Shown here in pieces: positions 23,690 through 36,256 of a stretch of 64,000 nucleotides of DNA. Position numbers and translations under genes: made by a program. Source of the stretch: Tillandsia leiboldiana (lineage: Eukaryota > Streptophyta > Magnoliopsida > Poales > Bromeliaceae). Position 1 is the first letter of the stretch, and every line of letters begins with the position of its first letter. A model generated the notes under the pieces. That model saw only the letters and a program-made list of their open reading frames with translations. It was not told where the DNA came from and did no database searches. The DNA is taken from NCBI GenBank assembly GCA_029204045.2, contig CM055060.1:59624104-59688103 (forward strand), written 5' to 3'.

Positions 23690-26165
23690 CTAATATACAT
23701 CTGATTGCCAATCATGAAAGGATAGCTTATCCACAGTAGAAGGTCTGAATAAGAGAGGATCATCCCATCCTTTCAAGCGCATCTTAGACCACCTCATCTT
23801 CACATTCTCTATCTCCAATCCCGATATATGCTCCATCATCATACCGGCCGTGCTGTGATTAACCAATCCCTGACATCCGGGCCTGTAATCGTATAACCCT
23901 CCCGTATAATTCGTCCATCTCTTGTAAGTCAACCTAACATTTTTGAACTTAATGTTGCTGAGAGGTCCATGCCTCGAACCCGACAAGAAGACCCCGTTCT
24001 CCGAAACTGATGAGATATTCACAAAGAGAACGTTGGAGATGGACCCGGATTTTGAAGTCGAATCTCTTGGGCATGTTGTTATGTAAATAGGCTCTGCTCT
24101 CCCCCACCACAAGGGATCATAGTATCTGGTGCTTATTTTGATGTTAGAGAAAACGACGTCGCTCACGTTTCCTGAAAATGTGCAGTGTAACTTGGTATTA
24201 AGTAGAGCTAGAAGGAAATTCGACTACGAACTTTTAATCTCCGAAGATGCATGAGTTTGAAGATTCAAAGATAAGACGGAAAAACTCTCCAACATATATA
24301 TATATATATTGTGCACGAAGAAAGTACAAGTCCTAAGAAGATGAAGCATATGAAATTAACATGTACCTAAGATGACTTTGACTTTGATTTCAGATTTCAA
24401 TTTTCAGCAACCTTGTCCCTAAAGTTTGTCATGTGTAACAGTTAAGTCCTTCACTCAGTCCACCTCTGGAAGAGACTAAAAGAGAGGCTATGTTATCAGA
24501 ACATTGTTAGAATCAGCTGACATGGCTTTTTTATTTTTGGTTTCTTTTGGTGGATGTTGTCAACAAATAGTGCTGATATATATGGCGTTCTTTAGATGGT
24601 AGATCAATAGAATCGGTTAATTGTTATGTGATGAATTGGCAATGTGATCAAACTCTTTTAAGGATTAAATTTGCAACTAAACCCAAGTCCTTTTTCAGTA
24701 GAAGCGAAAGGCAGTACCTCCGTCGCGGATTTGCATTCCGAGCCCCCTATGTGAGTCCACGATAGTGATATTGTTAAATAAAAATCTTCTAAAATCGAAA
24801 TAGCTAGCACTTCCGAGCTTTACAGCGCTAGATTTAGTTCGAATCCAGCAGTTTGTTGCAGTTAAATTGACGACAGGTCCGGTCGAAGATTTCGGGCAGA
24901 GTGCGTCATCACCGGTGTCAATGCGGCAATTGGTGATGACCGTGTTGTTTGAATCCTCAATATCAATTCCATCATTGTTCGGTGTGTTGAAATCTCCATA
25001 TATTGATACGTTGTGGATGGATGAGTTATCACACCTCACCAGATGCAGACTGAAAAACCAAAAAATGAATTGCATTTTGATTGATTAGAAGCTTATAACT
25101 AACTTGATTGAATGCATGCATATAATCCATGCTGCGAATTTGAGCCTAACAAAATGTTAAATTCTTGTTAGCTTTCGATCACAGAAGCTAAAATAAGCAA
25201 TTATTGTGATGATAATATCCTATAAAAGAGGTATGTAATATATGTATGACTTCACATATGATATTGGGTTGCTGAAGTGAGTGAGCTTTCATTTGAACCT
25301 GCTGCTTCTCTCTCAGTAAAGCTGTTAGCTAGAAGGGTTTTATTTATTCTAGAAAAGCTCCATTCAAATAGAAAAAACCACGCGAATGGTCCCAGCCGCG
25401 CCTGACAAGTGACAAGGCACTTATGGGCACCCAAATTAAGAACCAAGCCCAGTAAGCCCAATAATATACAGAATAAGGAAAAGGCGAGTGTATCACCAAC
25501 AAAATTAAATAAAAAAAAAAATTAAAAAGGAAAGGGGGATTCAGTAATTCTCACCACCAGTAAGCGGGCTGGTTGAGGGTGATGTTCGAAACCCTGACAT
25601 CCTTGGAGTCGATGAATCCTACGAGGCGGGGCCGACACTCGTCGCCCTCGCACTCCCCCGTCGCGTTCCAGCTCACCATCACGTTCTTCCTCTCGCTCCT
25701 CCGCACCACGAAGGCCCCTCCCTGGCCGTTGATCTCCCCGCCACCGGTGATCCCCGCCCCCTCCGTCCCCTCCGCGAGCACCACGTACCACCGCGCCGCC
25801 TCCGCGGGGTAGTCCTCCTCCCTCGTCCCCCCGAGGAGCCGCGCCCCACTCTCCACCTCCAACACCACCCCCGATCGGAGGAGCACCGTCGCGGTTAGGT
25901 AGTCGCCCCCCGCGGGGAGGACCACGCGGCCGCCGCCGGTGCGCGCGCACGCGTCGATCGCCGCTTGGATCGCCGCCGTGTCGTAACGGCGCCCATCGCC
26001 GGCGGCGCCGTAGTCGGCGACGGAGAAGACCCCGCCGCCGCTGCCGCCGGAGGATCCGCGGCGGATGCTTAGGGTTTCGCCCGGTTGGGGTAAGTAGAGG
26101 GCAAGAGAGTGAAGGAAGAAGAAGGGGAGGTGGAGGTGGAGGCGGAGATGGAGAAGAGACGCCAT
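23690..26165 (-). CDS. Polygalacturonase-like pectin lyase fold protein (GH28), secreted
   Basis: Three exons, 26165-25555, 25049-24718 and 24171-23690, give 474 residues. Junctions are TG|T (Cys204) and G|GA. Exon 1 is very GC-rich and encodes a hydrophobic N-terminal segment (about 1-24) typical of a signal peptide, then FSVADYGAAGDGRRYDTAAI, the usual GH28 opening. GH28 motif I appears as NNDGID (228-233) and motif II as TGDDA (249-253), keeping the Asp residues of the active site. The motif III GHG is replaced around KSSAVKLGS, and motif IV is IRDGG rather than RIK. Such GHG-lacking members form a known plant clade, and At3g57790 is the likely counterpart (from memory). The predicted role is hydrolysis or remodelling of pectin in the cell wall; activity is uncertain given the motif changes. 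Introns are 505 and 546 bp. Confidence 0.9.
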
Positions 26166-26696
26166 TGGATTGGATTGTATTGTTCTATTGAATTTCGGAT
26201 CTGTTTAGTGTTTTTTTTATGACTCTAAAAATAAAAAAAAATAAAAAAAAAGGGACTCATTTTTCTTCTTCGACGAAATTTTTTTTTTTTTTTGTGTGTG
26301 GATATTTTGTCAAATTGTCTCTATCGGAGAGTTCCGTTGAGAATGGATAAGTAAGAGGATGATCGTAGCCGTCGGTTTGGTTTTGGACGGTGGATGAGAT
26401 GGTAAACGGTCATTACGACCGCCGCATCGAACGGTTGGGATGATTCTTTCGAAAGGAGAGACTGGGGAAACGTGGGTCCATCTGCTGTCGTTTTGGGCTC
26501 AGCTACTACGCACTGGGAATTGGGTAGTCAAAGACTCATGAAGCGCACACAAGCTTCAATTTGTTTTGGAAATTTTTGCCAATCTTAATCATTTGCTCAG
26601 CAATGATGCAGAAATGTATTTGGTTTACATGATTTTATTCTAGTAAAAACAAAAAAACTAGCTACCTTATTCTCAAAAAAAAAAAAAATAATAAAA

Positions 26697-26698
<2 letters not shown>

Positions 26699-26764
<66 letters not shown>
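26699..26764. repeat. (TA)n microsatellite, about 66 bp
   Basis: Uninterrupted AT dinucleotides. Confidence 0.97.
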
Positions 26765-26768
<4 letters not shown>

Positions 26769-27505
26769 TTCTGATTAATTGTTCTAAGATGGTAAAAACA
26801 TTTTACTGAAACTGAACCTATTGGTTATCCAGCGAGATTTTGAGTGAGTTTGAGCTTTGATTACGCTATACGCTATTTCATCGTTTAATTAATTAACGAA
26901 GGGTGCATAACAAAAAAAAATATAAAAAAGATCTTAGAGTACCCTTTTTGCAGCATTCACGTGATCCATATCCTACGGGGTAACTAGGGAGCCCATAAAA
27001 GGACCAGGCCATGTGAGCCCTGTCATTGGGACCCCACCAGTAGCAGCCTCTAAGCTGGATTGGACGATCAAAGCAGTGAATGGCAACGAGCGCCTTTTTG
27101 GCTTCCCCATTCAAAGAGAGCTAGCTAGATCTTCTTCTATCGAGTTTTGTTTTTTTCGTTTTTTTTGTTTTTTTTTTAAAGACAAATGAATAGAGCTATA
27201 TACATTTTTTCACACATTCTCTGATAAATACGAAAAGTCAGAATAAATTTCATCAGAATGTTTTACTTATTCAACAGTTGGATAAATCTCTTCTTTATTC
27301 TAAAAGGAAAAAAAAGAAAAAAAAATCTGGAAACAACTACTCTTTTTTTTCTTCTTTTTTTTCCTTTGATCGTACAAGTGTCAAAGCACTAAACAAAGAG
27401 AATTGCCTATGAATTAACGAACATGGCTTGCTTTGCACTAAGCTTGACTCAACTTTGACCATCCGGTCATGGCTAACTACAACCTTTTCGATCAAATAGT
27501 AGTAT

Positions 27506-27508
<3 letters not shown>

Positions 27509-27570
<62 letters not shown>
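27509..27570. repeat. (TA)n microsatellite, about 62 bp
   Basis: Uninterrupted AT dinucleotides. The tyrosine/isoleucine-repeat frames over it are artefacts of the repeat. Confidence 0.97.
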
Positions 27571-27572
<2 letters not shown>

Positions 27573-27906
27573 GCATTAAACAAACAATAAAGCCCAGAAT
27601 TTCTTAAATAGTATATCCACAAATTTTCCAAACAAAGCCCAAACTTGTCTGTTTGGCCGTCGTACACGTAAAAAAGTCGTCAAATAAATTACAGAAAAAT
27701 AGAAACACAGCGAGCAAACATTGCCCTTTTCTTTTCTCCCTTAATTTATGTCGCACATAATAATAATAATAATAATAATTTAATTTAATTAAAGTAAAAC
27801 ACAGATGAGGGGCGCGCACACACATACACCGTCGATTAATTAAGATGGTACGGCGGAATTAATTAATTAATGGATGGTCGACTAATGAAAGTAAAAGTGG
27901 ACGTGA

Positions 27907-28874
27907 TCAAGCGCACTTGCCGAGCGGGAAGCCGCAGAGGCAGTTGTTGTCGGCGAAGGAGGCGGCCTCGAGGCGGTCGAAGGGGGCGCCCGTGGGGATG
28001 GGCCCGCAGAGGCGGTTGTGGCTGAGGTCGAGGTGGCCCACGTACGCCGCCGAAGCTAACGAGCGCGGCACGCGCCCCGTGAGCTTGTTGTACGCCAGGT
28101 CCAGCACCATGAAGTACGATTTCGCGTCGAACACGTCGGGGATCTCCCCCGCGATGGCGTTGCTGCTCAGATTCAAGATTCCGAGCCCCTTGCTCTGGAG
28201 AATCTCCGCCGGGATGTTTCCGGAGATCCGGTTCCCGTCGAGGTAGAGGGAGGAGAGCACCGGCATCGAGCCCAGATCGGCGGGGATGGACCCGGAGATC
28301 CGGTTCCCCGCGAGGTCTAGATCGGCGAGGCGGTTCATGGCCCCGATGGATGCGGGGATGGAGCCGGAGATCTGGTTGCGGGAGAGGAGGGCCCGGCTGA
28401 GCATCTTGAGGTCGCCCAAGTTGGGCGGGATGGGGCCGGAGATCTTGTTGCCGGAGAGGTCGAGGTGCATGAGGGAGGAGAGGGAGGGGAGGGAGCTGGG
28501 GATGGAGCCGGAGACGAGGTTGTCGGCGAGGTTGAGGACGGTGAGGCGGGAGAGGATGCCGAGGTCGGAGGGGATGTGGCCGGAGAGGCGGTTGCCTGGG
28601 AGGTCGAGGATGCGGAGGAGGGGGAGGGAGGACGGGATGCACGTCGGGATCCCCCCGCCGATCTGCTTCCAGTCGGCCACCACCAGGCTCGTCAGCCGCT
28701 CCAGCTGGCACACCGCCTCCGATATCCGCCCCGACATCAGCCCGGACGTGCGGCCCGCCCGTGCCAGGATCGGGTCCTCCGACTCACCCCGCAGTGTCAG
28801 GTCCGCCACCCGCCCCGTCGTCGGGTCGCAGCTCACCCCGTACCACTGGGAGCAGCAGTCGTTACCTGGCCCAA

Positions 28875-28908
<34 letters not shown>

Positions 28909-29183
28909 TTGAAACATTATATATATATATATATATATGCATGCACCACGGTTGGTTGGTTAGTTCGTTCTCTCTAGCTTAGCTACTTGTTTTAGTCGTT
29001 TCATGAATTAATCAATGGTTGTTCTGTAGTACCAGTCCAAGAGGAGAAGATCCCGAGGTAGGGCTCGGAGAGGGCGGAGCGGAAGGCGAGGAGAGCGCTG
29101 CGGTCCGACGGCGGGCAAGAGACGGCGCCGGAGACGACGACGCCAAAGATCGCTATCGACAGCAATGGCAAGTAAGAAGCCAT
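27907..29183 (-). CDS. DRT100-like secreted leucine-rich repeat protein
   Basis: Two exons, 29183-29033 and 28865-27907, join at G|GT to give 369 residues. A signal peptide covers about 1-22 (MASYLPLLSIAIFGVVVSGA). It is followed by a cap with CPPSDRSALLAF and DCCSQWYGVSCD, about nine to ten LRRs of the plant GxIPxxLxxLxxLxxLDLxxN type, and a C-terminal cap NNCLCGFPLGKCA. RVADLTLRGESEDPI and FPLGKC-type ends closely match DRT100, an Arabidopsis protein first isolated as a DNA-damage tolerance factor but structurally an extracellular LRR protein. There is no membrane span or kinase. The 167-bp intron consists largely of an ATA repeat and a TA repeat. The precise role is unknown; other small LRR proteins such as PGIP-like are less similar. 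Confidence 0.92.
28876..28938. repeat. (ATA)n and (TA)n microsatellites in the DRT100-like intron
   Basis: An ATA trinucleotide run (28876-28908) and a TA run (28918-28938) fill much of the 167-bp intron, so its length is likely variable. Confidence 0.9.
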
Positions 29184-31297
29184 TAATTATTGCTTCCTCC
29201 CTTCAGTAATCACTACTCGCTTCTTTATTTTTCCTCTCCTGCGAGCGCCTCTGCCCGCTGCTTAATGCTCTGCTGCACCACTACTCCGCTGCGTGAGCTG
29301 GCTGTTGTTGGGGGCCTAGCAATAATTAATTATTAAAAGCTAACTTGATGCCGAATAGCTTACTTATATTGGTCGTTCTATGACGGTTTCGCCCTTCCCA
29401 ATGTTGCGGTATTACGCTAGTACCCGGCATGTGGTATGGGTTTATAATTAGGGTAAGATGGGTACGTAGTAAGGTTGTGAAATAAAGTGGAGGAGAGGTA
29501 GCCGCGGGAACAAAAGAGGGAGGAGAGCACGTGTTACGGTTTTAGTGTGGGGCGTTTAGAATTTAGTGTTGGGGTTGTCGCTATTCGCCAAAACGTCTGC
29601 AGATGCAGAGATCCTGTGCAGAGGAGATGGGGAAAGCACCCAACGTTATAAATGATGATCGGATTAATACGCGTCCACATCTCGTGGCCGTAGGATGTCA
29701 ATCAAATGGCTGAGATTCAATTTAATTCTTTGCTTATGTTGCGGCTATTAATTAACATCTTTGTTTTTAGTAATGCATGTTTTCCTTTAATTAGTTTCTA
29801 TACTATAGCTTTTTAATTAACCATACGTGAAATAAGTAATAGCCAATAATTAAGCTAGTTAAGTTGTAAGATATCTATATATTATTTTGTTTATATATTT
29901 TTATTTTTTTAAAAAAAAAACTTTTTATTTGGAAATCACAAGATGTAATTTAAGTTTTTCCTCTTGCAATAGCTGGAAATTAGATGAGGACATTTATTAG
30001 TGAGATATTATTGGTATCTTTCACGTACGGCACCCTGACATGAGATGATTTTATTGCTATCATTATCAGTGTTTAAGACCTCAATCCGTATTTGCTAAGC
30101 AGTGCTCGTTCAAGTTCACAACCTCTGTAATTAAACACCAACCAAATAATTAAAGTACTATATTTAATTAAAATCCCAGATTATGTAGTACTTCCATTAA
30201 TTTCATTGTTTTACCATGCATGAATTGGCCTGCGTAACCACGTGCCTTTGTACGAAGCTGGGTCAAATACATGCCTCCCCATTAACGCATAAGATTTAAT
30301 TTATCTGAATGATCTCTCGTACATAGTAAGCTTGCTTGAAGCCGTACAAGGCAACGTTAAATTTGAAATCTAACTCAACCACCGCAGTCTCAGTGGGTGA
30401 AACATCAGAGGCAGCTGCAGCTATTTTAGGACCTAAAAATGGACGAGTTATCCGGCAGAATAACAGCTGATAAACTGGCTCTTAATTTGTAATGTTAAAT
30501 TCCTTAATTTAGTGGTTTAGTTGTTAAATAAGTTAATTTGTTTATACAAGTTTGGAGTGCAGGAATAAAAGCTCGGGGACTATTATACATAGCACTGTTG
30601 TTTTTCATATCTTGGCATGTCAACTGGCGAGGTTACACAATGTTTTTGATATAAATATAAAAAAATTATCTAAATTATAGTCTATGATCCCACTATCAAA
30701 TCTTTCAAAATTTTTATTTTATTATTCGATATTTCAATTTATTTGAATTGAATTAGTGAATAATATTTTAATTTTAAAATGTGAATATATCGTTTATCTA
30801 TAATTCTCGTAATTATAAATTTGCTAAAGTAAGTAGTTAGTTTAAAATTTTAAATTAAAGTATTATTGACCGATTAAAATCAAATAAATTAAAATGTTAT
30901 ACTATAAAATTAAAATTTTAAAAACTTAAGTAATCGAGTCAAAATGGTCTAAAGTCCGGATAAAGTTTTACACGTTTTTGCCTGTTTTTTTTTTTTTAAT
31001 CTATTTTTGGTTAACCTTTTACTTATTTAATACTAATTGTTTCCCTCAGTTTTAGCTGGACTGTATTAATTATTTTGACTCGAGGATTAAAAATAATAAT
31101 AATAATAATAAAAAAATAGGGCCATTTCCAATCCTGGGCCATTTTCAATTTCTAAACACACAACAGAAAAGGCCCCAGAAACCTCCATTGTATTCCATGG
31201 ATTACGGGGAAGTAATTAATTAGAAAAAACTTAATAATTTTACCTTCGTATACCATGCATTCATGCTTAATTTACGCATAAGACGGCGACCAGAATC

Positions 31298-31340
31298 CAC
31301 GTGAGCAATCACGTGAACCCCACTCCACAGCATCCACGTG
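31298..31340. promoter_or_regulatory. Cluster of three G-boxes (CACGTG)
   Basis: CACGTG occurs at 31298-31303, 31310-31315 and 31335-31340, three copies in 43 bp. G-boxes bind plant bZIP and bHLH factors, and CCACGTGG/CACGTGAA contexts resemble ABA- or light-response elements. The cluster lies between two divergent genes, about 2.1 kb upstream of the DRT100-like start and 2.6 kb upstream of the OTU start. Confidence 0.6.
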
Positions 31341-31811
31341 GCCAGATCAGAGACATCGGATCAGCGGCCCAGAGAAGAACATGGGGCGTGTACTTGCGAT
31401 TAGGGACAGTGGGCCGCTAGCTCATGTGATGTCGGCGACGATCACACGCTACCTCACACCGAAATTAATAACTGGCCCAGAGCCGTCGCCGACTTTGGAT
31501 AACGGTGCCGTTTGTGTCCGTTTTTAGATATCAAACAATGAGCGAACGCCTCAGCTCTCATCAACTGCGTAAGCCAATTTTAAGTTTTTAACAAGCCAAT
31601 ATTATTGGTGTTCATAGATTGCACTATCCGATAATTGGCATTTAACAATAATTTCTTTTTATGGAAACATCAAATATGAGTTGTCGATAAGATTTTAGGT
31701 TGCTGTGCTCAATTTGGTGTTGGAAATAATTTTTTTGTTCACTTAATAAAGTTCGGCCGCTGCCTCCTTGTACATTTTTAGCCATCACCTTTAATGATTT
31801 AAAAAAATTGT

Positions 31812-32015
31812 AAGATCAAGCATTTGGTGCTATCGATAGCACTTGGTGTTATCAAATTTGTTATCATTAGATTTATTACTTTGATTTAGATCATACTATT
31901 TTTTCAATCACCTACTAAATCCTAAGAGTTCACTATCCTTCTAACCGCACATCCCTTCATTCGAGAATCAAAAAATTAATAGCATCAATAACTTAGTACT
32001 ATTAATAGTATAGTA
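31812..32015. mobile_element. MITE of family A (copy 1)
   Basis: It shares with the copies at 49549, 52816, 61750 and 62048 the central pattern ACTAAATCCTAAGAG, then CTATCxTTCTAACCGCACAT, and termini of the type TACTATTAATAGTATAGTAG. It ends directly in a TA microsatellite. Confidence 0.6.
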
Positions 32016-32122
<107 letters not shown>

Positions 32123-32269
32123 CCAAATGGCAGATGTAATGATAGAAAATTTGATAGTCAAGCGCCGGTGCTTGATGTTATCGATAACATAATAGTCTAA
32201 CTATATATATATTTATAAAACTTTTTTCTAATTAAGCATAAGTATTTTTCTGTTTTAAGATAAGTCTAT

Positions 32270-32527
32270 CACTACAACAAAACTATGTAATAGCGACACT
32301 CTTAAGTGTTGCTAAAAACTAAAAAATATACCGCTAAAAAAAGTATCGATACTTGTCATTAGTGTCGCTATATGTGCCGTCGCTAGGATGTATAGCGACA
32401 CATTACTATAATGTGTCCCAAAAATATATCCCTATAACCTAATTTTGGATATAGATGGACTATAAATGGAACACTTACAAAAAAGTGTCACAAACATGCA
32501 TCCCTATAACCTAATTTTGTTGTAGTG
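32270..32527. mobile_element. Mini-CACTA (non-autonomous CACTA/CMC) element with 3-bp TSD
   Basis: A 258-bp element begins CACTACAACAAAA and ends TTTTGTTGTAGTG, a perfect 13-bp terminal inverted repeat of the plant CACTA type. It is flanked by TAT on both sides (32267-32269 and 32528-32530), the 3-bp duplication expected of CACTA transposases. TAGCGACAC-like subterminal motifs recur inside in both orientations (for example near 32293 and 32391). It has no coding capacity, so any movement would depend on a transposase elsewhere. Confidence 0.92.
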
Positions 32528-32939
32528 TATTGGGCAATATGAGTTGCTGGATTCAATCTAAAATTCATATTTTAAGAGTACAAAAGAGTCTGGTCGGAGC
32601 TCGGACTAGGCAAATAGTTCCCAAAGTCTAATTTTAGGAGGCCAATTTGATTTTTATCTTTTTCATTCCTTCTTTCATTTCCTCCATCTTTTTTATCTTC
32701 AATTTACTTGATATTGAGAAAATAAAAGGTGGCATTACAAGTTACGTATAAAAATGGCATAAAAAACTGTTGGGCTGGGCTGCAAGCCTAGCCCAGCCCA
32801 TTTCGACCCGACCCATGCACGCATCAAAATATCTCCGCATACTTATCCTATGGGAAGCCCCGTATAGGGAGGGAGCCCCTCTCTCGGCCGACCTTTAAAT
32901 ACTCTGGAACTTGAGGCCTCCGCTATCCTTCGCTTCGCG

Positions 32940-32945
32940 ACTCAG

Positions 32946-32985
<40 letters not shown>

Positions 32986-33865
32986 TTCTCCTGAGTCTCC
33001 TGACTCCCCATCAATAGCCCAAACCCTTGGTACTTCCCAACTTATACGATCACCAATTTAACTCTCAGAATCATTCTTGTGGAGCTGAGCCCCTGGTACG
33101 CTTTTTCATATCCCTTTTCGTTTTGACTCGTTTCTGTCGAATGTTTTGATCTCCTGGTAGTTTATTAATCGGAGCTGAATTTTGTCTGCTGATCGTGTTC
33201 GACATGTGATATTTGCAAGTGATTTAGCGAATGGGGGTTCAGTTATTGTGAGATAGTGATTCGTGATGATATTCTACTCGGAGATTGTGTTGTAATTTAC
33301 CGAAATTTTTAAGAATTAATTTGTGTTTAGATAGCTATTCAAGTCGTCTTATAGCTAATCAATCGAAAGTTCTTAAGGAAGGAGATAGTATGGAAATTTC
33401 TGTGCATCGAGGGCAAGAAATTTGCTGAACAAAACCTAATTCCCTTATTCTCTTCTTTCTGCCACGCACTGCATTGCCTCGTATCTTTTACACGCACAGA
33501 AAAAAAAAAGAAAAAAGGGTGAAACAATTCGCAATTTAGGTGGCATAATCAAGCCATTTTTGCTTCTTGATGTGATTACAAACCGGTTGCTTATATATAG
33601 TTATGTATATGAGAAAATTCGAGCTATATATCTTTAAAATCTGCAGGGCAGAGCTGAAAAGTTGCGCCAGTGCAGGGCGACACCATGAACCTTTTCCGAA
33701 GATAAATGACGCATCCATCAAGATACAGCAGTCTGGCATCTGATAATGTGAGCGAATATAACGAGAGTCCGAAAATCTACTCTCTTCGTGAAAGTCTGCC
33801 TTGTTTTTTCTAAAAAATCCTCCACATAACAAGAGTCTTGTGTAAGTGGAGATATCTAGACCCAA
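32940..33865 (+). promoter_or_regulatory. OTU gene 5' leader: (CT)n tract, probable 5' UTR intron and uORF
   Basis: A CT repeat (about 32948-32981) marks the likely start region. A donor at 33096 (CCCTG|GTACGC) and an acceptor at 33646 (ATCTGCAG) would remove a 551-bp intron from the leader. The second leader exon contains a six-codon upstream ORF at 33685-33705 that ends before the main ATG. Confidence 0.5.
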
Positions 33866-36256
33866 ATGTTACGACATATGCCTGCAGTGTCTACACCTCA
33901 TATTAGTTCTCGCAGTACTTTTTCTCATTTCAGCCACGCACAGGGAGGATATGTTCAATTTGCAAACAAATGCAAATCTCATCCTTCTCCGGCAACCGCC
34001 TTTCAAGAAGCCGAGGGTTCTCTAAATGTTTCTATTTGCAATAATAGACAAGGACGCACCCTGCGTCCGCTAAAGATGTCTACTGTTGTGAGTTTAGTGG
34101 GACACCAATTGCGAATTAGATCTTCGACTAGACACCGTAGTATGAGTTTGAGGCTTTCTATCCATACCCGCGAAAAGCTTTTGAGAGTTAGTTGGAAATT
34201 GAGGCGAATACCGTGGAGAGTAGTAGGTATTTCTACTGGATTATGCTTGAGTTTTTCGGCTTCTGGAACGGTATATGCTGAATCTTCCATGGCAAAAGAC
34301 GACGAGAATACTGAAAGTATAACAATACCCGTCAGCTCGTCTCGTGGAAAGAAGGTTCACACTGACTATTCCATCATTGGTGAGTATGGTAGACCTTTTT
34401 TTGTTTTATTTAAATATACACATATAGATAGTGCTGCAAATTTTTTTTGTTTACATACATACCCTGCAAAATCAGAATTTTCATATTTTTCACTTAAAAT
34501 AATTTCCTATGTACATAGTTTGTACAATGTACATTAAAAAATGCTTCCTTCAATGCATTTAATGATCCCTCAACTTAAGGTAAGAATATTGTTTTTGATA
34601 TAACTGCACTTTCTAGGGGTGTTTGTGAGTTTCTTCACATATTAGAGGGTGTATGGGTAAATAGATGAGTTTTCAGAGATATACCTGTGTATGTAAAATC
34701 TTCATTTTATTTTCATGGATTGTCATGTTTCTTGATTCATATTTCTGTGATGTTCGTTTTCTTCTCATTAATGTTAATTTAACAATGTATTTATTGTCTT
34801 TTGATGTGATTATATAAATCTTACAGGCATACCTGGAGATGGGCGATGCTTGTTTCGCTCCGTGGCTCATGGAGCACGCATTCGATCTGGCAGGCCATTG
34901 CCTGATGAAGACACTCAGAGAGAGCTTGCTGATGAGTTGAGGGCCAGAGTATGTTCATAATGTCACTCAGTTGTTTATCACTTTCCTTTCACATGGCCCT
35001 AAATACAAGTAGAGATGCCATATGTGGTAATCTTTGGTTGTCTTTCTAATATTTAGTGCTATTAGTCCTCTGTTGATTACTTATTGGATATGTGTGGCAA
35101 CTGGCAACCTATTCTGTTCTGCAATGAATTTGATTACCTTCCATTTTAGGATTAATGTAGATGCTGAGTGAAGAGATATATAGATTTTATTGTTCCTGTC
35201 TCTCTTCTGCTTGTTGCTTATCGTCATTTGTCGTTTTTTGTTTTTGTTTTTGTTTTTTTTTTTTTTCTTTGGGTATTTTTCTGGTGAGTTATTTAGGTGG
35301 CTGACGAATTTGTCAAGAGACGGGCAGAGACAGAATGGTGAGTTGCAACTCTTTAAACACATTATTCAGGCTTAATTGTCTGGCATAAGGTTGAGATAGT
35401 AATTAGCTCCAAAAGGTTTCATTGTAGGGTCATAATAGTTATTAAGGATGCATTGACTCTATTAGCATTCTGCTGTGCATTAAACTGTTATTCAAGGAAA
35501 AGGTGAATTGCACCGGTGATCCCTAAACTATTACGGGGAGGGGTGTACTATTGTCCCTAAACTTCAAGTTGCACCATTAGAAAACTTAGTGATCCTATGA
35601 AGTCCAGCTGTCAGCCTTTGTCAAAGGGAGCTGATGGAATGCTGATATAGCAGTGATGTATTGATATACATCAATACGCTTGGCATTGCGCTACATAAAA
35701 TGGAAACTTTGTTCCGTCCACCATAATATTTTCCTAAGCTCATTAGTTTTGCAGGTTTTTTGAGGGTGATTTTGACACTTATGTCTCCCAGATCAGAAAG
35801 CCCCGTGTATGGGGAGGTGAGCCGGAGTTATTCATGGCTTCACATGTCCTCCGGTGAGTCATTCTCTCTACTTGAGCATATTTTTCTACATCCAGCCACC
35901 AGAAAACTTGCATGTTCACTTTTTGTTCCCCTCTCTATTTTGATTATAGTAGCATGCAAAGTTGGGAAGAAATTTACCTTCTTTTTATCTATATCACTCT
36001 CATGAATTCTGTCAATATTGACCATTTTCCATTCTGAAAGCGGTTTACAACAAAGGTCTTAAAAGATTGCTTTTGTTCAACTAGGATGCCTATCACGGTT
36101 TACATGCTTGATGAAGATGCTGGCGGTTTGATAACGATTGCTGAATATGGCCAAGAATATGGGAAAGATGATCCAATCAGAGTCCTTTATTATGGCTTTG
36201 GCCATTATGATGCTTTGCTGATTCCAGGAAGGAGAGTTTCAAAAGCTAGGCTATAG
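33866..36256 (+). CDS. OTU-domain cysteine protease (deubiquitinase)
   Basis: Five exons, 33866-34379, 34827-34948, 35297-35337, 35755-35853 and 36085-36256, give 315 residues with all junctions in frame. The N-terminal 165 residues are basic and Ser-rich without a known domain and could include an organelle targeting signal. The OTU domain follows. The catalytic Cys is in GDGRCLFRS (D176, C179) and the catalytic His is in YYGFGHYDAL (H299). The motifs RRAETEWFFEGDFDTYVSQI and WGGEPELFMASHVL match plant OTU enzymes, and At3g57810 (OTU4) is the likely counterpart from memory. OTU proteases cleave ubiquitin chains. A possible 3' UTR intron (36282-36898) follows the stop. Conservation of the catalytic pair suggests an active enzyme; its linkage preference is not predictable here. 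Confidence 0.92.

Larger units (their letters stand above)
26166..27906. other. Spacer between polygalacturonase and DRT100-like genes
   Basis: It holds the polygalacturonase promoter, two long TA microsatellites and no recognised gene. A moderately GC-rich patch at 26935-27120 is open on the minus strand for 73 codons but resembles nothing known. Confidence 0.5.

Noticed and set aside
27863..28977. Long frames in other phases over the DRT100-like gene
   Set aside because: Pro/Arg-rich translations of a GC-rich LRR coding exon; the DRT100-like frame explains the sequence fully.
35816..35820. Splice donor GGAG|GTGAGC in the OTU gene
   Set aside because: Reading through keeps the conserved WGGEPELFMASHVL; the real donor is at 35854.
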